The notes: generated by a model from the sequence alone, not told the origin. 64,000 bases of DNA from Thraustochytrium sp. TN22 (GCA_013306675.1 JABLUY010000127.1:1-64000); one strand, 5' to 3'; counted from the stretch's first letter, positions 27,401 to 35,894 are shown. Numbers and translations are program-made.

Positions 27401-28166
27401 CCACACGTACGGCAAGAACACGCGCGAGATCCGCTTCAACCTGCATGGGTCGCTGCAGAGCTCCGGGCTCAAGGTGGGCCAGTATGTGGCGCTGCGCGGT
27501 GAGCTCGACGGCGAGACACTTCTGGGCTTTTTCTCGCCCGTCACGCGTCCCGGCGACGAGGGCGTCATCGGCATCCTCTGCCGCCTCGACGAGCGCGGCG
27601 GGCCCATCTACAAGTTGCTCCAGTACATCCGACCTGGGTCTGTGCTGCAGATGAAGGCCATGGGCGGCCTGCGCATCGCCTTCTCGCGCGAGACCGGCAT
27701 CCAGTACGAGGGGCGCACGATCCGGCGCCTCGGCTTCTTGGCAGCTGGCACAGGCATCGCGCCCATGGTGCAGATGATCCGCGAGTACATTCACTTCGCC
27801 ACGCGGTTGCGCGAGGCTGGCCACGCGGACCAGGTCGCCAATCTGGGCGCGAACCTTCTCTTCGCCGCCGAGGAGGAGGACGACCTCGCCTTCCTCAAGT
27901 GCTTTGAAGACCTGCAGGCCAAGTTCCCGCAGGACTTTCGCTACTACTGCATCCTCAACAAGCCGCCCCTGGGCTGGACGGAGGGCGTCGGCTTCATCAA
28001 GCCCGCCAACATCCGCAAGCACGTCTTTTTCCCGCCCGCTGATGACCAGCTCTTTGTCATTTGCGGCCCGCCCGTCTTTGAGCGCATCATGACCAAGACC
28101 TTGGCCGACCTCGGCTTTGCGCCCAACCAGTACTACGCCTACTCGCAAGACGACGAGTCCGAATAG
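24486..28166 (+). CDS. Three-domain NADH-dependent fumarate reductase (ApbE-FrdA-cyt b5 reductase)
   Basis: A 1226-residue fusion with the layout of kinetoplastid soluble fumarate reductase. An ApbE-like flavin transferase domain (about 30-395) shows VFSLWRDDSELCAIN, LDLNGIAKGWAIDEL and ATSGDYEHVF. A flavocytochrome-c-type FAD domain (about 450-940) shows VVIVGAGLAGFSAA, GGNSAKATSGINGWG, RGSGGVLVNGDGRRFVDEL and HYTMGGVDI. A cytochrome b5 reductase-like FAD/NADH module (about 960-1226) shows LGFLAAGTGIAPMVQMI and FVICGPPVFE. It should reduce fumarate to succinate with NADH, reoxidising NADH under low oxygen. There is no SKL-type peroxisomal C-terminus (it ends DDESE) and no obvious presequence, so a cytosolic location is inferred. 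Single frame, no intron. It converges on the transporter gene. Confidence 0.95.
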   Translation: MAPHDGDARASRVVGSVGFERPEVVEVTRQDMLVEEGVHCAMPYCVKFYAPAGADAEEAKERVRKACCAVFEETERVFSLWRDDSELCAINALAAEESRELSPPMQTVLAAAAEAVRQTRGAFDPAFRPLLDHYVAAARKRHNAQAAPASPSHGPPPADWEKRLGERAVTLWRSLLDRGFGDEGGISRAVQHVKAHASWDSSFSLSADGTRITKLLGGARLDLNGIAKGWAIDELVDRLQRDAGLASAFVDWAGDIKVLGAHPDGRPWTVAIVEPPSLDRLEQAAAHAAQSEDQVSLRLGTSGAFYEAHTVPAGSVKKYLVQLELASGQAVATSGDYEHVFRHRGRLYAHVLDPRKAAMALVDNESLAQATVVCSSAMFADALATAALAARAPPAARALLDPLRTCFHKPLTDFVLYARGGPRVVRMSVPGVELKASREARWKEHSPARVVIVGAGLAGFSAAVEAADAGASVVLLEKEARTGGNSAKATSGINGWGTSTQAELGVADREALFERDTHRSGKGGCTHQSLVRTLSTKSAPAVDWLRTRFGIPLTVLSQLGGHSAKRTHRAPPDEHGNPVPIGYLITKTLRAAVDAEYQGRIEIRTNCCMTDLLTAEDGSGRICGVRYERTAPGNGDVPASATTETIEADAVVLATGGFGCDKTSSSLLKQYRPDLDGIPTTNGAFATGDGVKVAARLGANLIDMDKVQLHPTGFVDPKDPSNPTKFLAPEAIRGSGGVLVNGDGRRFVDELDLRSVVAAAIQKNCAPYRDGDYTGQPFAWVILSQAAQELFGPPTLAFYRDRLGLFESCEDVAACARIIGCDAAQLESTLAAYERAAASGVCEQTGKLVFPSSIGAGDRNLVMARVTPSIHYTMGGVDINASAEVQSLIPNNVIGKHRHIPGLFAAGEVTGGVHGANRLGGNSLLECVVFGRIAGERAATIKQPRASLLADAETSAPAGWVTCVLRETRNTDHTYGKNTREIRFNLHGSLQSSGLKVGQYVALRGELDGETLLGFFSPVTRPGDEGVIGILCRLDERGGPIYKLLQYIRPGSVLQMKAMGGLRIAFSRETGIQYEGRTIRRLGFLAAGTGIAPMVQMIREYIHFATRLREAGHADQVANLGANLLFAAEEEDDLAFLKCFEDLQAKFPQDFRYYCILNKPPLGWTEGVGFIKPANIRKHVFFPPADDQLFVICGPPVFERIMTKTLADLGFAPNQYYAYSQDDESE

Positions 28167-28411
28167 TTAGTGGCGAGACACTTTCAAATGAGAGGCCTGT
28201 CCATAACCAATCAATTAAAACCGGTTTGCGTGCGCGCCAAGGATCAAGCTTGCCAAGATAGAAAGGACGTTGAATGGGTCTTTTGCTTTACTCGGAAAGA
28301 GAGAAAGGAGTGACAGCAAAAGAAGCGATGGCAGACAGAAGACCGCTGGGGTGGAAGGGCGAGACGCATGTCGCGCGCCGTTTGAGACGCGCCGGGGAGC
28401 ATCCGAGGCCC
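28167..28411. other. Convergent 3' region
   Basis: Short stretch between the fumarate reductase stop and the riboswitch. It includes A+T-richer sequence (CAATTAAAACC near 28209) suited to 3'-end formation on either strand. No gene. Confidence 0.5.
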
Positions 28412-28492
28412 TACCTTCTCCCTCCGCAGGCATTACCAACTGATCAGGTTCAAAGGGTATGATCTCAGCGCCCAAAAAGGACGCACCCCCGA
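28412..28492 (-). promoter_or_regulatory. TPP (thiamine pyrophosphate) riboswitch aptamer
   Basis: Read on the minus strand, this carries the conserved TPP aptamer elements in order: GGGGGTGCG (28482-28490), a GCGTCC/GGGCGC hairpin, CTGAGA (28463-28468), ACCCTTTGAACCTGATC (28442-28458), TAATGCC (28429-28435) and GCGGAGGGA (28419-28427). The GGGGGT and ACCC parts can pair as the P2 helix. It lies about 95 nt past the stop of the SLC19-type transporter on the same strand, so it is in that gene's 3' UTR or a 3' intron, as in plant THIC. A GGTAAT inside the aptamer could serve as a ligand-masked donor site; that is inference. Confidence 0.93.
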
Positions 28493-28586
28493 CCCCATAA
28501 GTCTCTGTGTTCCGCCTCGCTGCAGCAGGCGCGAAGGCTTGCAGCTCGTGGTGCTAGCTCGTGCTGCGGGAGAGACGCTGACGAAA

Positions 28587-30071
28587 TCAGTAGCCGTCAT
28601 CGTCATCGGCAGGCTCCGCGGCAGAGCGCGACTCCAGGTCGGCGCCGCGCGAGCGACGCAGGACGACCAGAGCGACCCAGGTGACGAGAACGGTGGCGAC
28701 GGCCATGGCGTTGAGCACCGCGCCGGACTGCACGAACTGCGCTGCCGAGAAGAGGAGGTCGCCTCCGATGCTCTGCAGGATGACGGCGACGACGAGCGCG
28801 AACATCTGCACGCAGGTGAGCACGAGCGCGTAGCGCTTGACGGCCGGATCGCTGCCGACGGCGGTCTGCAGCGCCACCTCGAGTGCCGCGGCAGCCAGCG
28901 AGCGCAGGATGGCGCAGGCGTAGATGGGTTTGATGATCTCGACCTCGGTCGCCGCCGTCTCGCAGGCGCCCATGATGATGCAGGCCAGGATGGCGAGCAG
29001 CGCGGCGCGGTGCTGCAGGAGGCGCGTGCCGCCGCGCCAGGCAATGAAGAGCGGCGCAAGGCTGCCGATGGCACTGCAGCCCTCGAGGCCCATCTCCAGG
29101 TAGCCGAAGCTGGTGTCCGGGTCGACGTCGTAAAAGAGCACCTGGTAGTAGTTGCCCCAGAGGAAGGTGGCGGCCTCGCTGAACATGGCGGCGCCCACCC
29201 AGATCTTGACGGCGTCGCCGTAGTGCATCATCTCGAAGTTCTCCGGCTTGATGGCGCGGAAGCGCGCCGCGCAATGCTCGTAGCGCAGGTCCGAGAGGTT
29301 CACGAAGAGGCCCAGCGAGCGGCGGCGCGGCAGGCTGGGGAAGCCGACCAGAAAGGCCACGAGGCCGGCCAGCGCAAAGGCCCACGAGATGTAGAAGAGC
29401 GTGCGCAGGTCGTCCGTGGCGCGCTCGACCTGCTCGCCCACCAGCGAGCCGAGCACGTTGCCGAAGTGGTACGAGAAGTACACCAGCGCCGAGGCCTCGG
29501 TGGCCCTCTTGGCCGGTACGACGAGCAGGACGCTGGCAAAGAGCACGAAGGTGCAGGCGATGGCGCCCGAGTACGTGACCTGCATGGCCATCATCATGGT
29601 GAGGCCCTCGCCCCAGATGAGGATGACCCGCGTCGCCTGGCGGAAGAGCAGACCCAGCAGGATGACGCGCCAGTAGCCGATGCGCTCCGCCAGCAGGCCG
29701 GCCGGGATGAGGAAGGCGAGCGTGGATGCCGTGTTGGTCGGCCACACCTTGAGGTTCACCTCGTCCTCGGTGAGCTCCTTGTCCTCGAGCAGGTAGCTCG
29801 ACAGAAAGGGCTCGGACGGCTGGAAGTTCACGAGGAAGCCCACCAGGCTCACGCGCAGCGCCCGCTGCAGCCACCCGTGCTCGAGCGCCGCCTCGCGCGC
29901 CGCCTCGGCGTCCAGACCGTCCTCGTCGCCATCCTCGCGCACGTCGGCGCCGTCGCTGCCGTTCGACGGCGCGTACAGGCCGCGGGCGTCCTGCGCCGGC
30001 AGCATGGCGCGCGCGGGCTCGCCCTCCTGCGCCTCGGCCTCGGCCTTGCGGCCGCTGTCGGTCTGCGTCAT
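28587..30071 (-). CDS. SLC19-type (reduced folate/thiamine carrier) transporter, probably thiamine
   Basis: A 494-residue (from the Met at 30071) polytopic membrane protein resembling SLC19 folate/thiamine carriers. The first helix pair carries FQPSEPFLSSYLLEDKELTEDEVNLKVWP, like the PYLT...L motif of the family. About twelve hydrophobic segments follow (for example LLGLLFRQATRVILIW, AIACTFVLFASVLLVVP and ALVVAVILQSIGG). A large central loop contains LPRRRSLG and NFEMMHYGD. The acidic tails face the cytosol by the positive-inside rule. The TPP riboswitch immediately downstream argues for thiamine as substrate and for feedback control by its product. A Met 63 codons upstream (30260) is in frame, but that stretch covers a GAGC microsatellite and is less convincing. 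Confidence 0.85.
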   Translation of the reverse strand: MTQTDSGRKAEAEAQEGEPARAMLPAQDARGLYAPSNGSDGADVREDGDEDGLDAEAAREAALEHGWLQRALRVSLVGFLVNFQPSEPFLSSYLLEDKELTEDEVNLKVWPTNTASTLAFLIPAGLLAERIGYWRVILLGLLFRQATRVILIWGEGLTMMMAMQVTYSGAIACTFVLFASVLLVVPAKRATEASALVYFSYHFGNVLGSLVGEQVERATDDLRTLFYISWAFALAGLVAFLVGFPSLPRRRSLGLFVNLSDLRYEHCAARFRAIKPENFEMMHYGDAVKIWVGAAMFSEAATFLWGNYYQVLFYDVDPDTSFGYLEMGLEGCSAIGSLAPLFIAWRGGTRLLQHRAALLAILACIIMGACETAATEVEIIKPIYACAILRSLAAAALEVALQTAVGSDPAVKRYALVLTCVQMFALVVAVILQSIGGDLLFSAAQFVQSGAVLNAMAVATVLVTWVALVVLRRSRGADLESRSAAEPADDDDGY

Positions 30072-31276
30072 GCCTGCGACCGTGCCCGCTGCGCCGCCGA
30101 CGTCCACCACTGCGTGCGTCAAAGCGTCACTCGGGTTGCCTGTGACTTCACGCAGAGTGCGGGCCCGGCCAGTGCCGCGGCTCGCGTTCGCGATCTGCGC
30201 GAAGGCCAGCCTGCTGCGAGCGAGCGAGCGAGCGAGCGACGAGCTAGCCTGCCTCGCCACGAATCGCTCGTCGTCGTTCGCGCCTGCGGCGCCTCAGCTT
30301 TTGGCGCTTCGCCGCCGCCGGAAGACGTCGGAGGTGGTAGCGGCCATCGGGTCGTCCAGTTCAGTGGCGCAGATTGTGATCGCGCGACCACCCAACAACC
30401 AATCAGTGGGCGGGCGTGTGAGCGAGCGTGTATGAGCGAACGTGTGTGAGCGAGCGTAAGCGAGCTCCGCGACCACGCGCGCAACGACGACAGCCTGATG
30501 AGCAAAGGGGAAGCACCGGTTCTCTCTTTTTTGGACTTGTGAGGTGAAAGCGTCGATGCCAGTCACAAGATGCCTTTTGACGAGCTCAGTGAGATCAATC
30601 ACGCAATGCATGTGTAACGTGCGACACCAATCCCTTCCACAAGATCGTACAGCATGGCGTGCTGAATGAGCGACGTTGCTGGAGTGTTGCTCCCGTGCAG
30701 CCTTCCCACGAGCCATCGAGACTCGAGAGAAAGCGAACAAGGTGATGCGGACGAGGGACTCCGAGTCGGAGGGAGGGACCGCGACTCGTTGCCTTCTCAA
30801 AGCATGCGAGACAAGTTCAGCCGTCGCCGCGGCGGCGATCTTCTCTTGAACCCCACGCACTGGCACGCAGGCCACCAAACAAGATCAAGGCATGCTGACA
30901 GTGATGACGCACTGGCACTGCATAAGTCACGAGTCTCGAAATGAACCTTGTGGCCATGGAGGCGTGCAACGCTGCGGCGATGCGCAGCGCCGTCGACAAG
31001 GGCGACCTCAACGTGCCCAAGTCTCACATTTGAGGTCATGCCACGAAGATCGCGACGACGCCGCCTGCCTGCGACGCTCGCCACGGGCAAAGCTCGCGAG
31101 CGTCGCGAGGTGATTCAGCCCCGCGCCGCGCCGCGGGACCGAGGTCGTTCTGCTGCGCCGAGGTGGCCGCGGCGGCGGCGCTCCGGGCGAGCAGGACGGC
31201 GGCCGCCGCCGCCGCCCCGGCGCCTTCGCTCGCGACCAGCAGGCAGAACCGGAGCCTCCGCGCGCGCGGCGCGAGG
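30072..31276. other. Divergent upstream region
   Basis: About 1.2 kb between the transporter and the JTB-like gene. It includes a (GCGA)n tract at 30217-30240 and imperfect GTGTGAGCGAGCGTGTATGAGCG-like repeats at about 30405-30470. The only coding-like piece is the 30-codon frame at 30941. No full gene is supported. Confidence 0.55.
30941..31033 (+). other. Possible small ORF or exon fragment (30 codons)
   Basis: ATG to TGA encodes MNLVAMEACNAAAMRSAVD... (30 residues) with strongly G/C third positions, unlike its surroundings. I do not recognise it. It could be a short peptide gene, an upstream ORF, a first exon or a relic of a duplicated gene. Confidence 0.25.
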
Positions 31277-31774
31277 ATGCGGCGGCGCGCGGGCGCGGCG
31301 ACGGCGGCGGCGCTGGCGGCGGTGCTGGCGGTGCTGGCGGCGCTGGCGGTGCTGGTGGCGGCGGATGGCGCGGAGGCGTCGTCCTCGGCCGCGGCGGCGG
31401 CGGCGGGCGGCGGCTCGCGCGCCAACTACGTGGTGACGGGCGCCTGCGTCAAGTGCTCCAAGGAGGACCTGTCCTGGGCCGCCACGGACCCGACGTGCCT
31501 GACGACCGGGTACAAGCAGGAGCACGCGTGCCAGATCAAGGGCGAGCTGCCGCCGGGCTGCGAGTCGGACGAGGTGGCCGACACCGCGGCTTGCACGCCG
31601 GAGTTGGAGAAGGTCAAGGTCTTCTTCGCGTGCGACCCGCCGCAAGCCGCCGGCGCGGACGACGTCATGTACTTTGAGATGTTCATGGTGCTGGGCGCGG
31701 CCAGCTCCCTCTACGTGGTCTGGCAGCGGAAGATGCAGGCGTCCGAGCGCATGTCCTCCATCTTTTCCAGCTAG
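31277..31774 (+). CDS. JTB: JTB-like single-pass membrane protein
   Basis: A 165-residue type I membrane protein. A signal peptide (about 1-32, Ala/Leu/Val-rich) is followed by a short cysteine-rich ectodomain with ACVKCSKED, PTCLTTGYKQEHAC, GCESDEVADTAAC and FFACDPP, then a C-terminal helix (about 137-153, MFMVLGAASSLYVVW) and a basic tail. The C-x-x-C, C-x-x-TGY-x-x-x-x-C pattern and overall length fit the JTB (jumping translocation breakpoint) family, which in animals is linked to mitochondria, cytokinesis and TGF-beta responses; its role here is unknown. The stop codon lies inside a (CTAG)n run. Convergent with DDRGK1, 139 bp apart. Confidence 0.75.
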   Translation: MRRRAGAATAAALAAVLAVLAALAVLVAADGAEASSSAAAAAAGGGSRANYVVTGACVKCSKEDLSWAATDPTCLTTGYKQEHACQIKGELPPGCESDEVADTAACTPELEKVKVFFACDPPQAAGADDVMYFEMFMVLGAASSLYVVWQRKMQASERMSSIFSS

Positions 31775-31872
31775 CTAGCTAGCTAGCTAAGAAAAGCTCG
31801 CGGAGCGGGCGGGCCGACTGGTTCGCTGGCTGGTTCGCTGGCGAACCAGCCGGCTGGTTCGCTGGCCGGCTG
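31770..31872. repeat. CTAG run and GGTTCGCTGG hairpin repeats
   Basis: (CTAG)5 at 31770-31789 is followed by repeated GGTTCGCTGG units and their complement (GCGAACCAGCC) at about 31818-31867, able to fold into a G+C-rich hairpin. It lies between the convergent JTB and DDRGK1 stops and may help separate the two transcripts. Confidence 0.75.
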
Positions 31873-31913
31873 ACTGATTGACAAAAGATCAAAATGATTG
31901 CAATGTGAACCTT

Positions 31914-32945
31914 TCATGTCGGCGCGAGCGCAACGAGCTGCGCCTGCGCGAGCTCCGCGATGCTGACACGGCCGTGCTCGCGAATGTAGCGAGCCAGGGC
32001 GTCCATCTCGGCGTCTGTGACGGCGATGAACTTGCCGCGGTCGTCAAAGACGCCCGAGAGGCGGCCCTGCGCCTCGAGGCGCTCCAGACGGCGCTTGGCG
32101 TCCTGCGTGCGCACGCCCACGTGCGCAGCGGCATCCTCGAGGCGCACGGCCTTTCGCTGGTTGACGTAGGCGATCAAGTCCTCGTCCTTGGCGTCCTGGT
32201 CGGCGCCGGCGTCGTGGCCGCCGCGCTCCACGCGCATCGAGCCCTTCCACCGCTGGTACAGCGCCTCATCCTCACGCTGCTTCTCCTCGCGGGCGCGCCG
32301 CGCTTCCGCCTCCTCCACCTCGCGCTCCTCGTCACGCTCGCGCTGCCGCGCCAGATACGCCTGCCGCTCAGCCTCGCGCCGCCGCTCGCGCTCGCGCAGA
32401 TACTCGGCGCGCGCCTGCTTCTGCTCGCGCTTGCGCTGCTTGCGCTCGGCGCGCCGCATCTCGCGGTCCGTCATGTTGTCAAAGTCGGGCTCCTGCGCCG
32501 CGCCGCCTGCTCTCGCGCCTGCACCGGCCGCGCCCTCGTCGGCGCCCTCCTCGCCGTCCAGGCCCCCCTCGTCCAGGCCGAGGTCCTCGTCGTCCAGGTC
32601 GACCTCGAGACCGTCCAGGTCGTCCTCGAGTCCGTCGGGTGCGGCGGCCTCGTCCTCGGCGGCCTCCTCCGCCTCGCGCAGCGCCTGCTCGCGCAACGCC
32701 GCGCGCCGCGCCGCCGCGGCGCGGTCCCGAACGCCCTGCCGCAGCACCTGGAGCAGGTCGCCCAGCGACCCGACGCCATCCAGCCCGCGCGTCGCGAGGT
32801 GCACCACGTACACGAGGACCAGCAGCCCGACCAAGCCCGTGGCCAGCAGCGTCGCGCCGTCCACCGGCACGACGCTGTCCGTGGCGGCCGGCGCAGCGCC
32901 GCTCATGGCGCCGCCGTGCGCTGGCCACGCGAACACGGTCTGCAA
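31914..32945 (-). CDS. DDRGK1: DDRGK1/UFBP1, ER adaptor of the UFM1 pathway
   Basis: A 343-residue ER-anchored protein of the DDRGK family, which tethers the UFM1 E3 ligase UFL1 to the ER for ribosome-linked UFMylation. In order: an N-terminal membrane helix (about 30-50, ATLLATGLVGLLVLVYVVHL), an acidic Asp/Leu/Gly-rich linker (about 100-140), a long charged helix (about 155-235, KQARAEYLRERERRREAERQ), then the conserved PCI/winged-helix-like C-terminus with LIAYVNQRKAVRLEDAAAHV and GVFDDRGKFIAVTDAEM. The membrane helix starts later than in animals. A Met at codon 14 (32906) is an equally plausible start. Single frame. Confidence 0.92.
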   Translation of the reverse strand: MQTVFAWPAHGGAMSGAAPAATDSVVPVDGATLLATGLVGLLVLVYVVHLATRGLDGVGSLGDLLQVLRQGVRDRAAAARRAALREQALREAEEAAEDEAAAPDGLEDDLDGLEVDLDDEDLGLDEGGLDGEEGADEGAAGAGARAGGAAQEPDFDNMTDREMRRAERKQRKREQKQARAEYLRERERRREAERQAYLARQRERDEEREVEEAEARRAREEKQREDEALYQRWKGSMRVERGGHDAGADQDAKDEDLIAYVNQRKAVRLEDAAAHVGVRTQDAKRRLERLEAQGRLSGVFDDRGKFIAVTDAEMDALARYIREHGRVSIAELAQAQLVALAPT

Positions 32946-33960
32946 AAGCTGAGGCTCCTCGAGTCGTCCTTGGCCGCAGGTTCTCCGTATTCACGGCACG
33001 GCACGCCGCGTCGCGATCAAGTTCGCTGCTTCCACGTGCGGCATCGCCGCCTGACAGCCTGACCGTGGGTGATGAGGAACAAAGGATCTCGCGTAGCGTG
33101 CTCGCCATCTTTGTTGTCTCGTCGACGTTCTCGTCGCAGTCGTTGGCGAGAGAACCCTTCGACGCTGGAACCAGCGTGTGGCCCGTCCCAGACGGGGCGG
33201 GGCAGCTGTATCCGGTCCGGCTCGTCTCTCTCCGCGGAGGCGTGCCATCTCGATCTCCACGGAACGCGCATCAAGCCCCTCGGGACGCAAGCCGTTCCAA
33301 GGCATTCTTCGCACGGCACTCTGTCGCCACGACGTCCTCGTTCGTCTTCGTCGACGACACGAGAGACGCTGCATCGCCAGCATCAAGCTTCAAGGCACAT
33401 CGCTCCGCGTCACGACCACCGTGTCGCGCAGACGCCACGGTCCCAGCCAGCCTCGGCGCAAACCTTCATGTAACGTCAACGCACCGCAAGCGCAACTCCA
33501 CGCCATGCAATGCAGTGCAGCTCCACGCCGCAGCTCCACGCACTAGCCGCCTCCCGCTGGCCGGCCGCCCTCCGTCCCGGGTCCTTGTTCGCTCCCCCTT
33601 GCAGCCTCTCTCGTCCCTCTCCATCTGGTCCCCCCCTGCGTCCAGGATGAAGGTGTCACTCCGCAGCACCACGGCTCTGGCAGCCTCGGAGCGTCTCTGC
33701 ATACGTGCAAATCTCGTCGCGCCGCTGCCGCCGAGGAGGGAGGAGATCGTCTCGCCCTCCTCTCGCCGCCGGGCTGCCTCGGCGCCGCGCAGAGGCCTCG
33801 ATTCCATCGCGGCCTGGGTCTCCGTCTACATCTCTCCCGTGCGCAGCACCAGCATCAGCATCAGCATCAGCATCGCGGCGCCGCGTCCCAGTCCCGGCAT
33901 TCGGTACCGGCGCGGCTTCGCGCCCGGGGGCGGCCAAACGGCGAGCGCGGCTGCGCTGGC

Positions 33961-33997
<37 letters not shown>

Positions 33998-34337
33998 GGC
34001 GCTGCGGAGCCCGCTCGGCGCGCTCGCGCGCTCGCTGCCCTGCGGCCCGGCGGCTCGCCGGCTCGGCTCGGCTGGCTCGCGGAGGCGGCGCGGCAGACGG
34101 CGCCGGGCGTCGATTCCATCCAACCCGCCCGCGGCGGCGTGGCGCCTCCCTCCCCGTCTCCGGCGCGGCCGCTCCGCCCCGCCCGGCGCGGCGCGCGAGC
34201 GCGAGGGCGCCGCGAGGCACGGCCGCCGCCCCAGCGCGCCCCGGCGCGGGCCGTCGCGAGAGCGAGCGAGCGAGTCAGCGGCGCGTAAGACAGACGGCAC
34301 AAGCCAGAGCCCAGGCAGCTAGCCGGCCCAGGGCGCC
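32946..34337. other. Divergent upstream region
   Basis: About 1.4 kb between DDRGK1 and the PAK-like kinase. It includes a CAGCAT hexanucleotide run (33850-33873) and a GGC trinucleotide tract (about 33958-33996), then an Arg/Ala-rich, extremely G+C-rich stretch. Open frames are low-complexity. No gene supported. Confidence 0.55.
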
Positions 34338-35894
34338 ATGAGCAGGGTGCCAGAGCCGCGAGCCGCGGGCTACGGCGCGCAGCAGCAGCAGCAGCAGGCG
34401 TACCAGCAGCAGTACCAGCAGCACCAGCTGAAGCCGCCGTCGCCGCCGGCCATGCCGGGCACGCCGCCGCACCAGGCGCAGGGCGCCGGCTCGGACGCGC
34501 AACTGTACAGCGGCGACCAGCAGTACGCGCAGCAAAAGCAGCAGATCAGCGGGCCGACGAACGTGCTGCGGTGCGTGCACGTGGAGTTTGACGAGGCTAC
34601 CGGGACCTTCAAGGGGCTCCCGGACGTGTGGGCCAGCATGGTGCCCAAGGCGGCGAGCCAGAATGAGACGTCGACGCGCGCCATGTCGGTGCTCGGCAGC
34701 CACGTGGCGCCGGCCAAGCCCTCGTACAAGACGCTCTTCAAGAAGACGCGCGCGCGCATGGGCGAGGGCGTGGGCGCGAGCGGCGCAGGCGGCGACGACG
34801 GCATCTCCATCGGCCGCCCGTACAACTTCCAGCACGTGGAGCACGTGGGCGTGGACGCGCGGTCGTCGACCGGCTTTACGGGCCTGCCCCCGCGCTGGCG
34901 CGAGCTGCTCAAGGTGAGCGGCATCTCCAAGGAGGAGGTCTCGGCGCACCCGCAGGAGGTCCTGGACGTGATCCAGTTCCACCTTGAGGGCCCCGGCCCC
35001 AAGGTGCCGAGCCGGCAGACGCTGCGGCGCAACATGGCGCAGGCCGCCGAGATCCAGTCCTTTGACCCGAACAAGGTGATCCGGCGCGAGAAGAAGCTCG
35101 GCGAGGGCGCCGGCGGCACCGTCTATCTCGCCACGGACCTGCGGTCCAACAACCGCGTCGCCGTCAAGGTGGCGCCCGTGGCCGAGCTCGAGAACCTGCG
35201 CTCCGAGATCGCGCTGCACGCGCTCAGCAGCCACGAGAACATCGTCGGCTACAAGGAGACCGTCGCCTGGAAGGATGAAATTTGGATCGTGCTGGAGTTC
35301 ATGAACGGCGGCGCGCTCACCGACGTGCTCGGCCGCGGCGTCCAGTGGAAGGAGGCCAACATCGCCTACGTCTGTCAGCAGGCGCTCATGGGCCTTAGTT
35401 TCCTGCACCGCCACCACCGATTACATCGCGACATCAAGTCTGACAACATCCTCGTCGACGTCAACGGCCGCATCAAGCTCGCCGACTTTGGCTTCGCCGT
35501 CTCGCTCACCTCGGAAGAGAACAAGCGCAAGTCCGTCGTCGGCACGCCCTACTGGATGGCGCCTGAGCTCATCCGCGGTCTCGAGTACGACTCCAAGGTT
35601 GACGTCTGGTCGCTCGGCATTACCGCCATTGAGTGCGCGGACGGCGAGCCACCGCTCATCGACGAGCAGCCGCTGCGCGCGCTCCTGCTCATTACCATTC
35701 AGCCATCGCCCACCGTCGAGCAGCCGCAACAATGGACGCCGGCCTTTCTGCACTTTCTCAAGCGCTGCCTCGCCATCCGCCCAGAGCAGCGCGCCTCCAC
35801 GGATCAGCTGCTGCTCCACCCTTGGGTCAAGACCGCTGCCCCGCGCACCGAGTTTGCGCAGCATGTACAGACTGTTCTGGGCCGCAAGCGTTAA
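34338..35894 (+). CDS. PAK-like STE20 kinase with two CRIB-like motifs
   Basis: A 518-residue p21-activated-kinase-like protein. A Gln-rich N-terminus (about 15-75) leads to a first CRIB-like element (VHVEFDEATGTFKGLPDVW, about 78-96) and a second, PAK-like CRIB (ISIGRPYNFQHVEHVGVD...FTGLPPRW, about 156-192), then the kinase domain (about 245-505) with LGEGAGGTVYLA, VAVK, HRDIKSDNILVD, DFGF and GTPYWMAPE. All catalytic residues are intact. Such kinases are switched on by Rac/Cdc42-GTP binding to CRIB and control actin and polarity. The first CRIB has lost the ISxP part, so its GTPase binding is uncertain. It is a close paralogue of the next gene, tail to tail with it. Confidence 0.93.
   Translation: MSRVPEPRAAGYGAQQQQQQAYQQQYQQHQLKPPSPPAMPGTPPHQAQGAGSDAQLYSGDQQYAQQKQQISGPTNVLRCVHVEFDEATGTFKGLPDVWASMVPKAASQNETSTRAMSVLGSHVAPAKPSYKTLFKKTRARMGEGVGASGAGGDDGISIGRPYNFQHVEHVGVDARSSTGFTGLPPRWRELLKVSGISKEEVSAHPQEVLDVIQFHLEGPGPKVPSRQTLRRNMAQAAEIQSFDPNKVIRREKKLGEGAGGTVYLATDLRSNNRVAVKVAPVAELENLRSEIALHALSSHENIVGYKETVAWKDEIWIVLEFMNGGALTDVLGRGVQWKEANIAYVCQQALMGLSFLHRHHRLHRDIKSDNILVDVNGRIKLADFGFAVSLTSEENKRKSVVGTPYWMAPELIRGLEYDSKVDVWSLGITAIECADGEPPLIDEQPLRALLLITIQPSPTVEQPQQWTPAFLHFLKRCLAIRPEQRASTDQLLLHPWVKTAAPRTEFAQHVQTVLGRKR

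Noticed and set aside
25260-28148. A 962-codon frame antisense to the fumarate reductase
   Set aside because: Same cause: codon-bias shadow of a gene with clear domains on the plus strand.
28539-30449. A 636-codon plus-strand frame opposite the SLC19-type transporter
   Set aside because: Charged, domain-free shadow. The minus-strand frame has membrane helices and a same-strand riboswitch.
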